From positions 186,001 to 250,000 of the forward strand of contig NZ_CANMQD010000004.1 of the NCBI RefSeq assembly GCF_947499945.1: a DNA stretch of 64,000 nt, given 5' to 3'. Position 1 is the stretch's first letter, and every line of letters begins with the position of its first letter. The DNA comes from an uncultured Sulfitobacter sp. (GTDB lineage Bacteria; Pseudomonadota; Alphaproteobacteria; Rhodobacterales; Rhodobacteraceae). A program made the translations under genes and the position numbers. Of this stretch, positions 18,665 to 28,700 are shown piece after piece. Under the pieces are notes generated by a model that was not told the origin of the DNA, did not search any database, and saw nothing but the letters and a program-made list of their open reading frames with translations.

Positions 18665-19877
18665 CGTAAAGAAAATCCGCCGTGATTTCCCGATCCTGAG
18701 CCGTGAAGTGAACGGCAAGCCGCTTGTCTATCTCGACAATGGTGCCTCGGCGCAAAAGCCGCAGGTTGTGATCGATGCGATCACTACAGCCTACAGCCAT
18801 GAATATGCCAACGTGCACCGCGGCCTGCATTATCTGTCCAACCTCGCCACAGATAAATATGAGGCTGTGCGCGGCAAAGTTGCACGCTTTATCAATGCGG
18901 CCTCAGAGGATGAGATCATCTTTAACTCGGGCACAACTGAGGCAATCAACATGGTCGCCTACAGCTGGGCCATGCCACGCATGGAGGCGGGCGACGAGAT
19001 CATCCTGAGCGTTATGGAGCACCATGCCAACATCGTGCCTTGGCATTTCCTGCGTGAGCGTCAGGGCGTGGTCATCAAATGGGTTGACGTAGATGCCAAA
19101 GGCGCGCTTGATCCCCAAGCGGTGATTGACGCGATCACACCGCGTACCAAACTGATTGCAATTACCCATATGTCCAATGTGTTAGGCACTGTTGTTGATG
19201 TCAAAACCATTACGACAGCGGCCCATGCAAAAGATATTGCCGTGCTGGTTGATGGCTCCCAGTCTGCTGTGCACATGCCAGTAGATGTGCAGGACATCGG
19301 TTGTGATTTCTACTGTTTGACGGGGCATAAGCTTTATGGTCCGTCAGGGTCAGGTGCTGTCTATGTCAAATCGTCCCGCATGGACGAGATGCGCCCCTTC
19401 ATTGGCGGCGGTGATATGATCCGCGAAGTGAGCAAAGAGGGTGTGGTATATAACGATGCGCCCATGAAGTTCGAAGCAGGGACGCCGGGCATTGTACAGA
19501 CCATCGGCCTTGGCGTGGCACTCGACTACATGACCGAGGTGGGGCTGGATAACATCGCCGCACATGAGGCGCTGTTGCGTGACTATGCCGTTGAAAAACT
19601 GGCAGGGCTAAACTGGATTCAGGTACAAGGAACGACGGCCAACAAGGCGGCGATTTTCTCCTTCACAATGGATGGCGCTGCCCATGCCCACGATATCTCG
19701 ACCATTCTCGACAAAAAGGGGGTGGCGGTGCGCGCAGGGCAGCATTGTTGCGGGCCATTGATGAACCATCTTGACCTCAACGCCACCTGCCGCGCTTCTT
19801 TTGGCATGTATAACACGACGGATGAAGTTGACGTCCTGATTGACGCGCTCGAACTTGCCCATGATCTTTTCGCCTGA
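18657..19877 (+). CDS. sufS: Cysteine desulfurase SufS
   Basis: PLP-dependent group II desulfurase supplying sulfur to SufBCD. 406 residues, with the PLP lysine Lys225 in TGHKLYGPSGSG and the catalytic cysteine Cys364 in QHCCGPLMNH, followed by CRASFGMYNT. The start at 18657 is preceded by GGGAG and overlaps the previous stop; an upstream ATG at 18633 adds 8 residues without support. Last recognisable suf gene here: no sufE, sufA or sufT follows before the tRNA. Confidence 0.97.
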   Translation: MYDVKKIRRDFPILSREVNGKPLVYLDNGASAQKPQVVIDAITTAYSHEYANVHRGLHYLSNLATDKYEAVRGKVARFINAASEDEIIFNSGTTEAINMVAYSWAMPRMEAGDEIILSVMEHHANIVPWHFLRERQGVVIKWVDVDAKGALDPQAVIDAITPRTKLIAITHMSNVLGTVVDVKTITTAAHAKDIAVLVDGSQSAVHMPVDVQDIGCDFYCLTGHKLYGPSGSGAVYVKSSRMDEMRPFIGGGDMIREVSKEGVVYNDAPMKFEAGTPGIVQTIGLGVALDYMTEVGLDNIAAHEALLRDYAVEKLAGLNWIQVQGTTANKAAIFSFTMDGAAHAHDISTILDKKGVAVRAGQHCCGPLMNHLDLNATCRASFGMYNTTDEVDVLIDALELAHDLFA

Positions 19878-19933
19878 TCGCCTCTGCTTTTGAATTGCAG
19901 GGGCAGGGCGCAGGCACTATACCGCCCCTGTGC

Positions 19934-20010
19934 GGTCCCATAGCTCAGCTGGATAGAGTGCTCGCCTCCGAAGCGAGAGGTCGCTGGTTCGAATCCAGCT
20001 GGGACCACCA
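19934..20010 (+). tRNA. tRNA-Arg (anticodon CCG)
   Basis: A full cloverleaf can be drawn: acceptor GGTCCCA/TGGGACC, anticodon stem CTCGC/GCGAG with loop CTCCGAA (anticodon CCG, reading CGG), T arm GCTGG-TTCGAAT-CCAGC, and an encoded CCA end at 20008-20010. Confidence 0.97.
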
Positions 20011-20030
20011 TAATTCCCTAAGTCACCGCT

Positions 20031-20537
20031 TTACAGCGTATATCCATAGACGTTGTTCAGGTAAGCCTCATCCGCGATCCTGAAATGCGTCTCGCCAATA
20101 TGCTTGAATCCTTGGGCAAGATAGAACTGGATGGCAGGGGTATTCTCGGCATTCGTCGCGAGCCAGACAGAGGGCGCATCATTGCTCTTGGCATAGGAAA
20201 ATGCCTTCTTCAATAAATGTGTGCCGTATCCTTTTCCGTGGTGACGGGGCTGGACATAAAGCGTGGCAATCTCCCAGTCAGAGCATTCTGCCACAGGACC
20301 GCAGGCGTCAGACGTAAGGCGCAGCACGCCCACAATTCCGTCCTCTGCCACTGCAACCCACATGTGCTGCCACGGGTCATGGATCAGCGCGTTGGTCTTT
20401 GCCGAGGTGAACTCACCCAGAACATAATCCGCAAAGAATGCGCCAATCCCGCGTTTGAGATAGGTACCTGTCCACACCTCAACGGAAAGCACAGCGATGC
20501 TTGGTGCATCGGTAATTTGGGCGGATCTTATCATCAT
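20031..20537 (-). CDS. GNAT family N-acetyltransferase
   Basis: 168 residues. The acetyl-CoA motif A is QPRHHGKGYGTHLLKKAF, after the beta4 strand EIATLYV, and motif B follows (LATNAENTPAIQFYLAQGF). Substrate unknown. It is leftward, downstream of the one-carbon genes but behind their terminator, and convergent with tRNA-Arg. Confidence 0.92.
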   Translation of the reverse strand: MMIRSAQITDAPSIAVLSVEVWTGTYLKRGIGAFFADYVLGEFTSAKTNALIHDPWQHMWVAVAEDGIVGVLRLTSDACGPVAECSDWEIATLYVQPRHHGKGYGTHLLKKAFSYAKSNDAPSVWLATNAENTPAIQFYLAQGFKHIGETHFRIADEAYLNNVYGYTL

Positions 20538-20574
20538 AATGCTAGAATGACGGCTTTAGCAGGTAAGATAAACG

Positions 20575-20602
20575 AAAAAGGGCAGCACATAATGCTGCCC
20601 TT
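20575..20602 (-). terminator. Terminator of the one-carbon gene set
   Basis: On the minus strand AAGGGCAGCA-TTATG-TGCTGCCCTT, a perfect 10-bp stem followed by a T tract, 22 bases after the methyltransferase stop. Confidence 0.92.
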
Positions 20603-20624
20603 AAACCTTAATCGTAAAGTGAAT

Positions 20625-21704
20625 TCACCCGCGGCGGCGGCCACCAACGCGGCCTGCGCGACCACGGTTTTCCTGACCCGCTTTTGGCGCGGTTTTGTTG
20701 AACTTGATCCAGTCACCGCCATGGGGGTCACGGTCAAAGAGGAAATTGGCGGCGCGGATGGCTTCCATCTCTTTGCCGGGGCGCGGGAGGGTGGAGCCCA
20801 TGCCAAAAAGATTCACAAATACCTCGTCGTCCATCCCTTCGGGCAGAACCAATCCAAGGGCGGCAAGCTCGGCTTTTTTCTCCGCAATCTTGGCTGCGTT
20901 GATGGGCAGGGCGACCGGGTTCATAATGGCCGACGTCATACCAGCACCCATCGCCATCGGCAGGAAGGCATTGTTGATCCCGTGACGGTTGGGCAGGCCA
21001 AAGCTGATATTGGAGGCACCGCAGGTCGTGTTCACGCCCAGCTCTTCGCGCAAACGGCGGACCAGAGTGAACACCTGATGACCCGCAGTCGCCATGGCAC
21101 CAATCGGCATCACCAGCGGATCGACCACGATATCATGGGCAGGGATGCCAAAGTCTGCTGCACGCTCGACGATCTTCTTTGCCACGGCGAAACGTACGTC
21201 AGGGTCTTCGGAAATACCGGTGTCGTCGTTGGAAATCGCCACAACAGGCACATTGTATTTCTTGACCAGTGGCAGGACCAGTTCAAGACGATCTTCCTCC
21301 CCCGTAACCGAGTTTAGCAGCGGGCGGCCTTCACAAGCTGCCAGACCGTTCTCAAGCGCACCAGGCACCGAACTGTCGATACAGATCGGGCAATCAGTCA
21401 CGGCCTGCACGCGCTTGATCATTTCTGGCATCAACATCGGCTCGACAAAGTTATTGTCAGCATAACGCGGGTCCTCGGCCATTTTGTTGGAGAACACCGC
21501 GCCAGAGTTCACATCAAGGATGTTGGCACCTGCCGCGACCTGTGCGACAGCGTCAGCTTCAACACGCGAGAAGTCACCGCGCTCCAGTTCTTCGGCCAAA
21601 ATCTTGCGGCCTGTAGGGTTGATCCGCTCCCCGATGACGCAAAAGGGCTGGTCAAAGCCGATGATGGCAGTCTTGGTTTTGGATTCGACGATTGTTCTGG
21701 TCAT
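20625..21704 (-). CDS. Methyltetrahydrofolate:corrinoid methyltransferase-like (pterin-binding) protein
   Basis: 359 residues with a dihydropteroate-synthase-like pterin-binding TIM barrel: FCVIGERINPTGRK, GANILDVNSGAV, CPICIDSSVPGALE, LLNSVTGEEDR, NDDTGI, and GASNISFGLPNR. These match the methyl-THF:corrinoid methyltransferase branch rather than FolP. The C-terminus has an added basic tail (GRAGRVGGRRRG). It is the last gene of a leftward set with an MTHFR-like protein, consistent with methyl transfer to or from folate during methylated-compound breakdown (inference). No corrinoid protein is encoded nearby. Confidence 0.85.
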   Translation of the reverse strand: MTRTIVESKTKTAIIGFDQPFCVIGERINPTGRKILAEELERGDFSRVEADAVAQVAAGANILDVNSGAVFSNKMAEDPRYADNNFVEPMLMPEMIKRVQAVTDCPICIDSSVPGALENGLAACEGRPLLNSVTGEEDRLELVLPLVKKYNVPVVAISNDDTGISEDPDVRFAVAKKIVERAADFGIPAHDIVVDPLVMPIGAMATAGHQVFTLVRRLREELGVNTTCGASNISFGLPNRHGINNAFLPMAMGAGMTSAIMNPVALPINAAKIAEKKAELAALGLVLPEGMDDEVFVNLFGMGSTLPRPGKEMEAIRAANFLFDRDPHGGDWIKFNKTAPKAGQENRGRAGRVGGRRRG

Positions 21705-21734
21705 GTAAGACAGTCCTTGGGAAATCTTTGGCCT

Positions 21735-22658
21735 TCAGGAGGCGTTGGCAGGGACAGCAGCAGCGCCGCCATGTGTGTGCGCCCATGTGGCGTTTGTCTT
21801 GATCCCGCCTAGTGGGAAGAAGTGCACGTGGGAAATGTTGAAGTCAGGATTGGCCGCTTTGTGCGCTGAAAGCTCGGTCAATACCTCTGTCGGCTCATAG
21901 GGCAACAGCAGCTTGGTCACATCCATCGCACGCTTTTGGAGCACTTTGAGGGAAGGACCAACACCGCAGGCGATAGCGAATTTGATGAGGGTTTGCAGCT
22001 TGGCCGGACCGGCGATGCCGATATGGATAGGTAGCGTGATACCAGCCTTAGCCAGACTGTCGGCCCACGCGATGATCGGCTTTGCCTCAAAGGCGAACTG
22101 CGTGGCGATGGCCATTTTCGCATCTGTGCGGGTCTGGAAGTCGTTTTTCCACTGCAGAGCCGCGTCGACATTGGCCGTACCTTTTGCATCAATATCGCGG
22201 TTGCCCTCGGGATGCCCAGCGACGTGCAAATGTTTGAACCCTGCCTCGTCGAATAGCCCGGTCTCCAACAACTGCATGCTATCGCTATACTCACCGTGGG
22301 GCGTAGCAACACCCCCTGCGAGTAGCAGCGCTTGATCGACATTCGCCTCACCCCGATAACGGGCAATCCAGTCGGCCAATGTCGCACGGTCCTTGATAAT
22401 ACGCGCAGGAAAATGCGGCATAACCTTGTAGCCATCGTTGTTCAAACGCACGGCTGTGGCAACCATGTCCTCGATGGGTGTGCCCTCAATGTGGGCGATA
22501 TAGACACGCGTAGCTTCGGGCAGCAGTTCACGGAAATCCTCAACCTTTTCGGCGGTGCGCGGCATGACCTCGATAGAGAAGTCCTGCAAGAAACTCTCGA
22601 TCTGCGGGTTCACTTCATCTGGAACAGTTTCTTTTTTGCGGAAGTTAAGCAGTGCCAT
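21735..22658 (-). CDS. Methylenetetrahydrofolate reductase family protein
   Basis: 307 residues of the MTHFR/MetF flavoprotein fold: SIEVMPRTAEKVEDF, VYIAHIEGTP, a QALLLAGGVATPHGEYSDS segment, HLHVAGHPEGNRD, and the folate-site region ATQFAFEAKPIIAW. It is diverged from canonical MetF and is the form found with methyl-THF methyltransferases in Rhodobacterales and Rhizobiales. It lies 30 bases upstream of that methyltransferase on the same strand, so they probably act in sequence on folate C1 units. Confidence 0.85.
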   Translation of the reverse strand: MALLNFRKKETVPDEVNPQIESFLQDFSIEVMPRTAEKVEDFRELLPEATRVYIAHIEGTPIEDMVATAVRLNNDGYKVMPHFPARIIKDRATLADWIARYRGEANVDQALLLAGGVATPHGEYSDSMQLLETGLFDEAGFKHLHVAGHPEGNRDIDAKGTANVDAALQWKNDFQTRTDAKMAIATQFAFEAKPIIAWADSLAKAGITLPIHIGIAGPAKLQTLIKFAIACGVGPSLKVLQKRAMDVTKLLLPYEPTEVLTELSAHKAANPDFNISHVHFFPLGGIKTNATWAHTHGGAAAVPANAS

Positions 22659-22691
22659 GCGCAGGCTCCTTACAGTGTCAAAGCAGTGGGA

Positions 22692-22988
22692 TCAGGCCCA
22701 ACCATCGTTTGCAATCAGCGCTTTTATGCGCTCACGGTCATATTCAGCATCCAGACGCGCAGCTTCGGCATCAGCCACAGCAGCATCTTCACCTTCAATT
22801 TCAATAGCATCGGCTTTGCGCCATTCGGCAAGGTAGGCGTCGGTATCTTCTGCACCAACTTTCATGGCGGCGCGGTCGATTGCCTGCTCGAACCGCTCTG
22901 GCAATATGCGCTTTTCACCGCGGCGACCTTTGCCAACGATGACTTGTGCAGGGATATCCCGCCAATAGACGATCACAACTTTTGCCAT
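22692..22988 (-). CDS. Virulence-factor domain protein (PF13769 type)
   Basis: 98 residues: VVIVYWRDIPAQVIVGKGRR at the start, a conserved ERFEQAIDRAAMKVGAEDTDAY centre and an acidic Ala/Glu-rich helix. I recognise it as the small conserved 'virulence factor' family of alphaproteobacteria; the name is historical and no biochemical role is known. It is the first gene of the one-carbon set, 33 bases before the MTHFR-like gene, with GGAGGAA before its ATG and a structured region just upstream. Confidence 0.75.
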   Translation of the reverse strand: MAKVVIVYWRDIPAQVIVGKGRRGEKRILPERFEQAIDRAAMKVGAEDTDAYLAEWRKADAIEIEGEDAAVADAEAARLDAEYDRERIKALIANDGWA

Positions 22989-23015
22989 ACGCGATTCCTC
23001 CCGAACCGATGTTAC

Positions 23016-23079
23016 CCGCTCTCTCTAGCGGAGGATGGGCGACGCGCGACTGTCGTTTTCGACAATCGCGGTTCCATCC
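23016..23079 (-). other. Structured leader or stem-loop element
   Basis: Two nested or adjacent stems in the 263-base gap between divergent genes. GGATGG/CCATCC (23033-23038 with 23074-23079) encloses a long hairpin, CGCGA-C-TGTCG-TTTT-CGACA-A-TCGCG (23045-23070). Next to it is CCGCT/AGCGG (23016-23031). It ends 28 bases from the virulence-factor ATG, so in the leftward mRNA it would be a structured 5' leader just ahead of the ribosome site. No riboswitch class is recognised and no T tract follows. Confidence 0.5.
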
Positions 23080-23251
23080 GCGACTTAACGCTACACCTTT
23101 GCCAGAAGTGGCGCGAGACGTGGAAGTCGTCATATTTCGCATCATCATCTTGAGCTTGTCTAAAAATACCTGTGCATAGGGGTGAACGGTGCTTGCGCAG
23201 ATGGAGTGGGGGTCGTATTCTAATCCCAACTCGTAATGAAAGGCGCATGTC

Positions 23252-24373
23252 ATGGCGCCAAAGCGCTCCAAAGGTGCGGGTGCGCTCGAACGTAAATCAC
23301 AGACGGCTCTGAGCCCCGCGCCAGTTTCGTCCAGATCGAACGACCTCTATGCGGCCCTAGATCTGGGCACAAATAGCTGTCGCATGTTAATCGCCCAGCC
23401 GAAAGGTGCGGGGTTTCATGTGGTGGATAGTTTCTCGAAGTCCGTCCAATTGGGGGCAGGGCTTGAGAAAACCGGGCGGTTGTCGCGCGGGTCGATGGCG
23501 CGTACCATTCAGGCATTGCGAATTTGCCAGCAAAAACTCCGCCGGAACAAAGTCCGCAAGATGCGCCTCGTGGCGACAGAAGCCTGTCGCCGCGCCTCTA
23601 ATGGTGATGAGTTTATGCGCCGCATCACCCGTGAGACGGGGCTGCGCCTCGAGATCATCGCACCCGAGCAGGAGGCCCAGCTTGCAGTCATCTCCTGTGC
23701 GCCACTGGTGAGCCGCAAAACGGAAAACCTGCTGGTTGTGGACATTGGCGGCGGCTCGACCGAGCTGGTGTGGATCGATATCTCTGGTGTGCCGAAGAAA
23801 GACCGTGCGCAATCAATCATGCGGTTGCACAACGGGTTTGTACAGGCTGTGACGGATATTCCAGCGGCTAAAGTGGTGGACTGGATTTCAGTGCCCCTAG
23901 GCGTGGCAACCCTGCGCGATCAGTTCTCGGATGTGGAGGATGATGCGGCACGCTTTGCGCTAATGAGCTGGTTCTTTGAAGAAAACCTTGCCGATTTCAC
24001 GCCATATCAGTCCGCGCAACCGCAAGAGCGGTTCCAGATTGTTGGCACGTCCGGCACAGTCACAACCGTCGCGGCGAGCCATCTGGGCCTGCGCCGCTAT
24101 GACCGCACCAAAGTGGACGGCATCAGCATGAGCACGGAGCAGATTGACAAAGTCATTCACCGGTATCTGGCCATGGGGCCAGAGGGCAGGCGGGTTGACC
24201 CTTGTATCGGCAATGACCGCTCAGCGCTGATCATGTCGGGAGCGGCTATTTTGCAGGCACTTATGCGTGCATGGCCCACGGACCGCCTGAGTGTTGCGGA
24301 TCGCGGTCTGCGCGAAGGTCTGTTATACGCACAAATGAGCGCGGACGGCGTGCTCGAAGAAGGAACATTCTGA
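23252..24373 (+). CDS. Ppx/GppA phosphatase family protein
   Basis: 373 residues of the actin-like ASKHA fold: [12 protein letters not shown] (phosphate 1 loop), [12 protein letters not shown], the catalytic acidic segment [22 protein letters not shown] (phosphate 2) and [10 protein letters not shown]. It acts on exopolyphosphate and/or pppGpp, and short alphaproteobacterial forms like this lack the C-terminal HD domain. A basic N-terminal ~30-residue extension precedes the fold. Its stop overlaps the rlmE start (TGATG). Confidence 0.92.
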   Translation: MAPKRSKGAGALERKSQTALSPAPVSSRSNDLYAALDLGTNSCRMLIAQPKGAGFHVVDSFSKSVQLGAGLEKTGRLSRGSMARTIQALRICQQKLRRNKVRKMRLVATEACRRASNGDEFMRRITRETGLRLEIIAPEQEAQLAVISCAPLVSRKTENLLVVDIGGGSTELVWIDISGVPKKDRAQSIMRLHNGFVQAVTDIPAAKVVDWISVPLGVATLRDQFSDVEDDAARFALMSWFFEENLADFTPYQSAQPQERFQIVGTSGTVTTVAASHLGLRRYDRTKVDGISMSTEQIDKVIHRYLAMGPEGRRVDPCIGNDRSALIMSGAAILQALMRAWPTDRLSVADRGLREGLLYAQMSADGVLEEGTF

Positions 24374-25116
24374 TGGGCAAGACGCCGACAGGCAAGAACA
24401 CGACCAAGAACACTTCGGGGCGCGGTCAACGCGACCTCAAGGTCAAGGTAAAGTCGGCACGCGGGCGCAAGCTTAGCTCGACCCGATGGTTGCAGCGCCA
24501 ATTGAACGACCCTTATGTAAAGCGCGCACAGGCCGAAGGCTATCGCGGACGCGCGGCGTTCAAGATTATGGAGATTGACGACAAATACCGCTTTCTCGTG
24601 CCAGGTGCGCGGATCGTGGACCTTGGTGCTGCCCCAGGCGGCTGGTGTCAGGTGGCGGTCAAACGCTCGAACATTTTGGGCGAAAAGAGCGGCAAGGCAA
24701 AAGGTACAATCCTCGCCATCGATCTGCAGGAAATGGAGCCGATTGCAGGCTGTGACATCCATCAGCTTGATTTCATGGAAGATGACGCCGACCTCAAAGT
24801 TAAGGAATGGCTGGGCGGTATGGCAGATGTGGTCATGTCGGATATGGCTGCTTCATCTTCAGGGCATAAACAGACAGACCACAACCGCATTATTGCCTTG
24901 TGCGAAGCGGCAGCATATTTCGCTTTTGACGTATTGGAGGAAGGTGGCACATTCATCGCCAAGACACTCGCAGGCGGGGCCGAAGGCGATTTACAAAAGC
25001 TGCTCAAGCAACGCTTTACGAAGGTTGCAAACTTCAAACCGCCCTCAAGCCGTCAGGATAGCTCCGAAAAATTCGTAGTGGCGCTTGGATTCAAGGGTCC
25101 GTTGGAAGAGGAGTAG
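24373..25116 (+). CDS. rlmE: 23S rRNA Um2552 2'-O-methyltransferase RlmE (FtsJ/RrmJ)
   Basis: 247 residues. The SAM motif is [14 protein letters not shown]; the K-D-K-E catalytic tetrad is visible as AAFKIMEI (Lys), SDMA (Asp), IAKTLAGG (Lys) and [12 protein letters not shown] (Glu). A Lys-rich N-terminal tail probably aids RNA binding. The start at 24373 overlaps the preceding stop; the longer in-frame extension back to 24271 reads through ppx and has no support. Methylates U2552 in the 50S A-loop. Confidence 0.95.
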   Translation: MGKTPTGKNTTKNTSGRGQRDLKVKVKSARGRKLSSTRWLQRQLNDPYVKRAQAEGYRGRAAFKIMEIDDKYRFLVPGARIVDLGAAPGGWCQVAVKRSNILGEKSGKAKGTILAIDLQEMEPIAGCDIHQLDFMEDDADLKVKEWLGGMADVVMSDMAASSSGHKQTDHNRIIALCEAAAYFAFDVLEEGGTFIAKTLAGGAEGDLQKLLKQRFTKVANFKPPSSRQDSSEKFVVALGFKGPLEEE

Positions 25117-25264
25117 TCACACATCTGGTGCAGACGCAATTCGCGCAAAATATCCTTAAGTAATTGCACTTAATTAATTTTTTAAGGGATGCTGCGCAAA
25201 ATACCACTCAACGCTCGATATTAGGCTAAATTGACTATTCTTGCCGTTTAGCTTTTTAACGGCG

Positions 25265-25600
25265 TCAGGCTCTATGACCTGGTCCATAGGTCTATAGACG
25301 TTCTTCCTGAAGAAGAGCTGATGCACATGGCAGCCCTGTACCGGATCGAATAAAATCGAGCCAGAGCGGCGAGCAATTCGTCAGCACAAATCCCAAACTA
25401 AAGATCACCATCTTCAAGGACTGACTGGAGCAGGCCCTGTGCCGTTATGCACCAAACCTCCAGTAGGCGAAGTCCTCAAACAGATCGCTAAATAGTGGCA
25501 TGAACTGATCTTGCCCCAGGGTGATGGCGGAATCGAATTGGACAGGAACCAAACGCGGGCGTGGATCTTCAAAGGCTCAAGCAACGCTCGCGATAGAGCT
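25265..25600 (+). pseudogene. Decayed IS66-type transposase (tnpC) remnant
   Basis: Conceptual translation in shifting plus-strand frames gives pieces in the right order for an IS66 TnpC: LPEEELMHMAALYRIE, then (frame +1) EPERRAIRQHKSQT, then LEQALCRYAPNLQ-AKSSNRSLN, then QGDGGIELDRNQTRA, which parallels the family's DDGRIELDSNTVERA. At least three frameshifts and several stops are present. Assignment is by remembered family consensus. The rest of 25117-25770 holds no gene; it is AT-rich and supplies the upstream region of the RTX gene. Confidence 0.6.
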
Positions 25601-25770
25601 TCGGATTTGGTTTGAAAAACACGAATAATGCGCGCTGCATTACCCTACGTCACCCGATGCTGATTGACGTAAATCAATAATGGCCAATGTACCAAAATGT
25701 TAAAATGAGGGGCCGGGAGCACTGGGTTTTCCGGAAGATTGAATTCGCATGAATTTATGGGGGAACTCAA

Positions 25771-28700
25771 ATGACCTTTACTGCCACGCCGCTTGGATCT
25801 GAATTTCAAATCAATACAAACATTCAGAACGGCCAGTCCAGCCCCAAGATCAGCTCCCTCCAGAACGGTGGCTACGTAGTGGTATGGGAGTCGTACATCG
25901 GAACTTTGGTGCCCGGAAGTTCGTACAAGCGAAATGTTTACGACGTTAAGGCGCAGATTCTAGATGCCAATGGCAATAAGGTGGGCGCGGAATTTACCGT
26001 CAATACGATCCCCGAATACACGAGCGACCGTCCTGCAGTCGATACGTTGGCAGACGGCAGTTTTGTGATCGCCTATCAGACTGACGAGGGCGAAATTTAT
26101 ATGCGCCGCTATATGGCCGACGGTACCGCGATGGGTGGCGAGGAGCTGGTCAACACCACTGTATCAGGACGTCGTACCAACCCCGAGATCACTGCGCTGG
26201 ATGACGGTGGCTTTGTTGTGAGCTGGGATCAGATCGACGGCACCTACAGCCCGATCGACATCAAGGCCCAGCGGTTTGACGCCACCTCGACAATGGTGGG
26301 CAGCGAATTCGCAGTGAATACCTATGCCGCTGACAATCAAATAAATTCATCCCTGACCGCACTGAACAGCGGCGGGTTTGTTACAGTCTGGTCCTCTGAC
26401 GGTCAGGATGGCAGTGAGGAAGGCATTTATGGTCGCGTTTACAACGCGGCAGGCGTCGCAGGGTCTGAATTCCGGGTCAACAACTACACTACTGACGAAC
26501 AGAGACTGCCCCAAGTCTCCAGCCTTGCGAGTGGCGGCTTTGTCGTCGTCTGGCAGTCTTGGGATCAGGAATCAGACACCTACTACGGCGTGCGCGGTCA
26601 GCGGTATGCCGCGGATGGCTCCACTTTGGGTGCCGAATTTCCGGTTAACACATATACCGCCAATTATCAGCATCTTGCATCCGTTGCAGGCACGCCTGAC
26701 GGTGGATTTATCGTAGCCTGGACAGACAATGACGAATATTGGAGCGGTCAGGACGGCGCGAACATGGAGGCGGGCGTCTACATGCAGCGCTTTGATGCGG
26801 ATGGAGTGAAAGTGGGGGATGAGACCCGCGTGCCCACGACTCTGGAAGGGGGCCAAGCCTATCCCGACATCGAGGTGAGCGATGATGGAGCAGTCCTCAT
26901 TGTCTGGATGTCGCCCGACGGCAGCGCCGACGGCATCTTCGGACAGCGATTTGCATCGCAGTGGGTCGGCACGGATGCTGCCAATACGTTTCAGGGGCAG
27001 GATGCGGATGACTGGATGGAAGGTCTCGGCGGCGCTGACACAATGTCAGGTGGCGATGGGACCGACACGCTAAGCTACGATTCCAGTTCGGCAGCGGTAA
27101 ACGTATCACTGCTGACCGGTTACGCCGGTGGGGCGGCGGGCAACGACGCGTCGGGCGATGTGATCTCGGGGTTCGAGGCGTTGGAGGGGTCGGCCCATAA
27201 CGACATCCTGTCGGGCGATCATGGGGCAAACACGCTGTCGGGCGGAGATGGCAACGACCTGCTGCGCGGACGTGGCGGCGCGGATGCGCTTGAGGGCGGC
27301 GATGGCGGCGACACAGCGACTTACGACGACAGCGCAGGCTGGGTGAACGTCTCGTTGGCAACTGGCTTCACAGGGGGCGGCGTTGGCAGCCATGCGATCG
27401 GCGATACCTTTTCCAGCATCGAAAACCTGACAGGATCACGTTTTGACGACCGGATGACCGGCGACGATGGCAACAATTTGCTGGAAGGCGGAGCTGGTGC
27501 GGATACCCTTGTTGGCGGGAGCGGGTTCGACATTGTAAGCTATGCGAGTTCACCGTCCTTTGTGATGATGTCGACGAATGGTTACGACCAAGGTTACATT
27601 GGCGGCGTGGGAAACCACGCGATTGGCGATGTATTGTTTGGCGTGGAGGGCCTGAGAGGCTCTCGCTACAACGACATCCTGAGAGGAATTACATTTACCA
27701 AACTACTGGACGGTGGCGACGGCGACGACTCCCTGCTAAAGGGTTTCGGTGGCTCGATGGCGATGGTGGGTGGCAATGGCAATGACACAGTCAGCTACGC
27801 GGGTACAAATGCTAATGTGAACGTGTCCTTGATGACCGGCTATGCGGGGGGCGGCGCGGCTGGCGATACGTTTGACAGCATAGAGAACCTGACCGGTAGC
27901 AACTACAGCGATATCCTGTCGGGCGATCACGGGGCAAACCGGATATCTGGAGCTGGCGGCAACGACCTGCTGCGCGGGCGCGGTGGCGCGGATGTTCTGG
28001 AAGGTGGCAGTGGCATTGACACGGCGACCTATGACGATAGCGCAGGCTGGGTGAACGTTTCCCTTCTGACGGGCTACACGGGCGGCGGACCGGGCAACCA
28101 TGCGACGGGCGATACACTGTCCTTAATCGAGAACCTGACAGGGTCAGGCTTTGACGACCTGCTAAGCGGCGATCACGGCGTCAACGTCCTGCATGGTGGG
28201 GATGGAAATGACATCCTGCGCGGACGCGGTGGAGCGGATGTTCTGGAGGGGGGCGATGGTATCGACACCGCCACCTTTGACGACAGCGCAGGCTGGGTGA
28301 ATGTCTCGTTGGAGACCGGCTTCACAGGGGGCGGCGCAGGCAGCCATGCGATCGGCGATACGTTTTCCGGCATCGAAAACCTAACCGGCTCGCGCTTTGG
28401 TGATAGGCTGAATGGCGACAATGGCAACAACGTGCTCGAGGGATTGCTGGGCGCTGACACGCTGGACGGCAACGGCGGCTCCGACACCGCGAGCTACGTG
28501 AATTCTGCGGGCTGGGTGAACGTGTCGTTGCTGACCGGTTACGCGGGGGGCGGCACGGGCAGCCATGCTGCGGGCGATACGTTTTCCGAAATCGAGAACC
28601 TAACTGGCTCGCGCTTTGGTGACCGGCTGAATGGCAGCGTAGGCAATAACGTGATGGAAGGTGGTGCGGGCAATGACCTGCTGCGCGGCAATGGCGGTGC

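Noticed and set aside
19900-19933. CAGGGGC/GCCCCTG pairing after sufS as a terminator
   Set aside because: Pairing is irregular, has no T tract and runs into the tRNA-Arg gene; more likely tRNA promoter sequence.
26897-28566. Series of antisense Arg/Pro-rich or Ala/Val-rich frames opposite the RTX repeats
   Set aside because: By-products of repetitive GGN/GAC codons on the coding strand.
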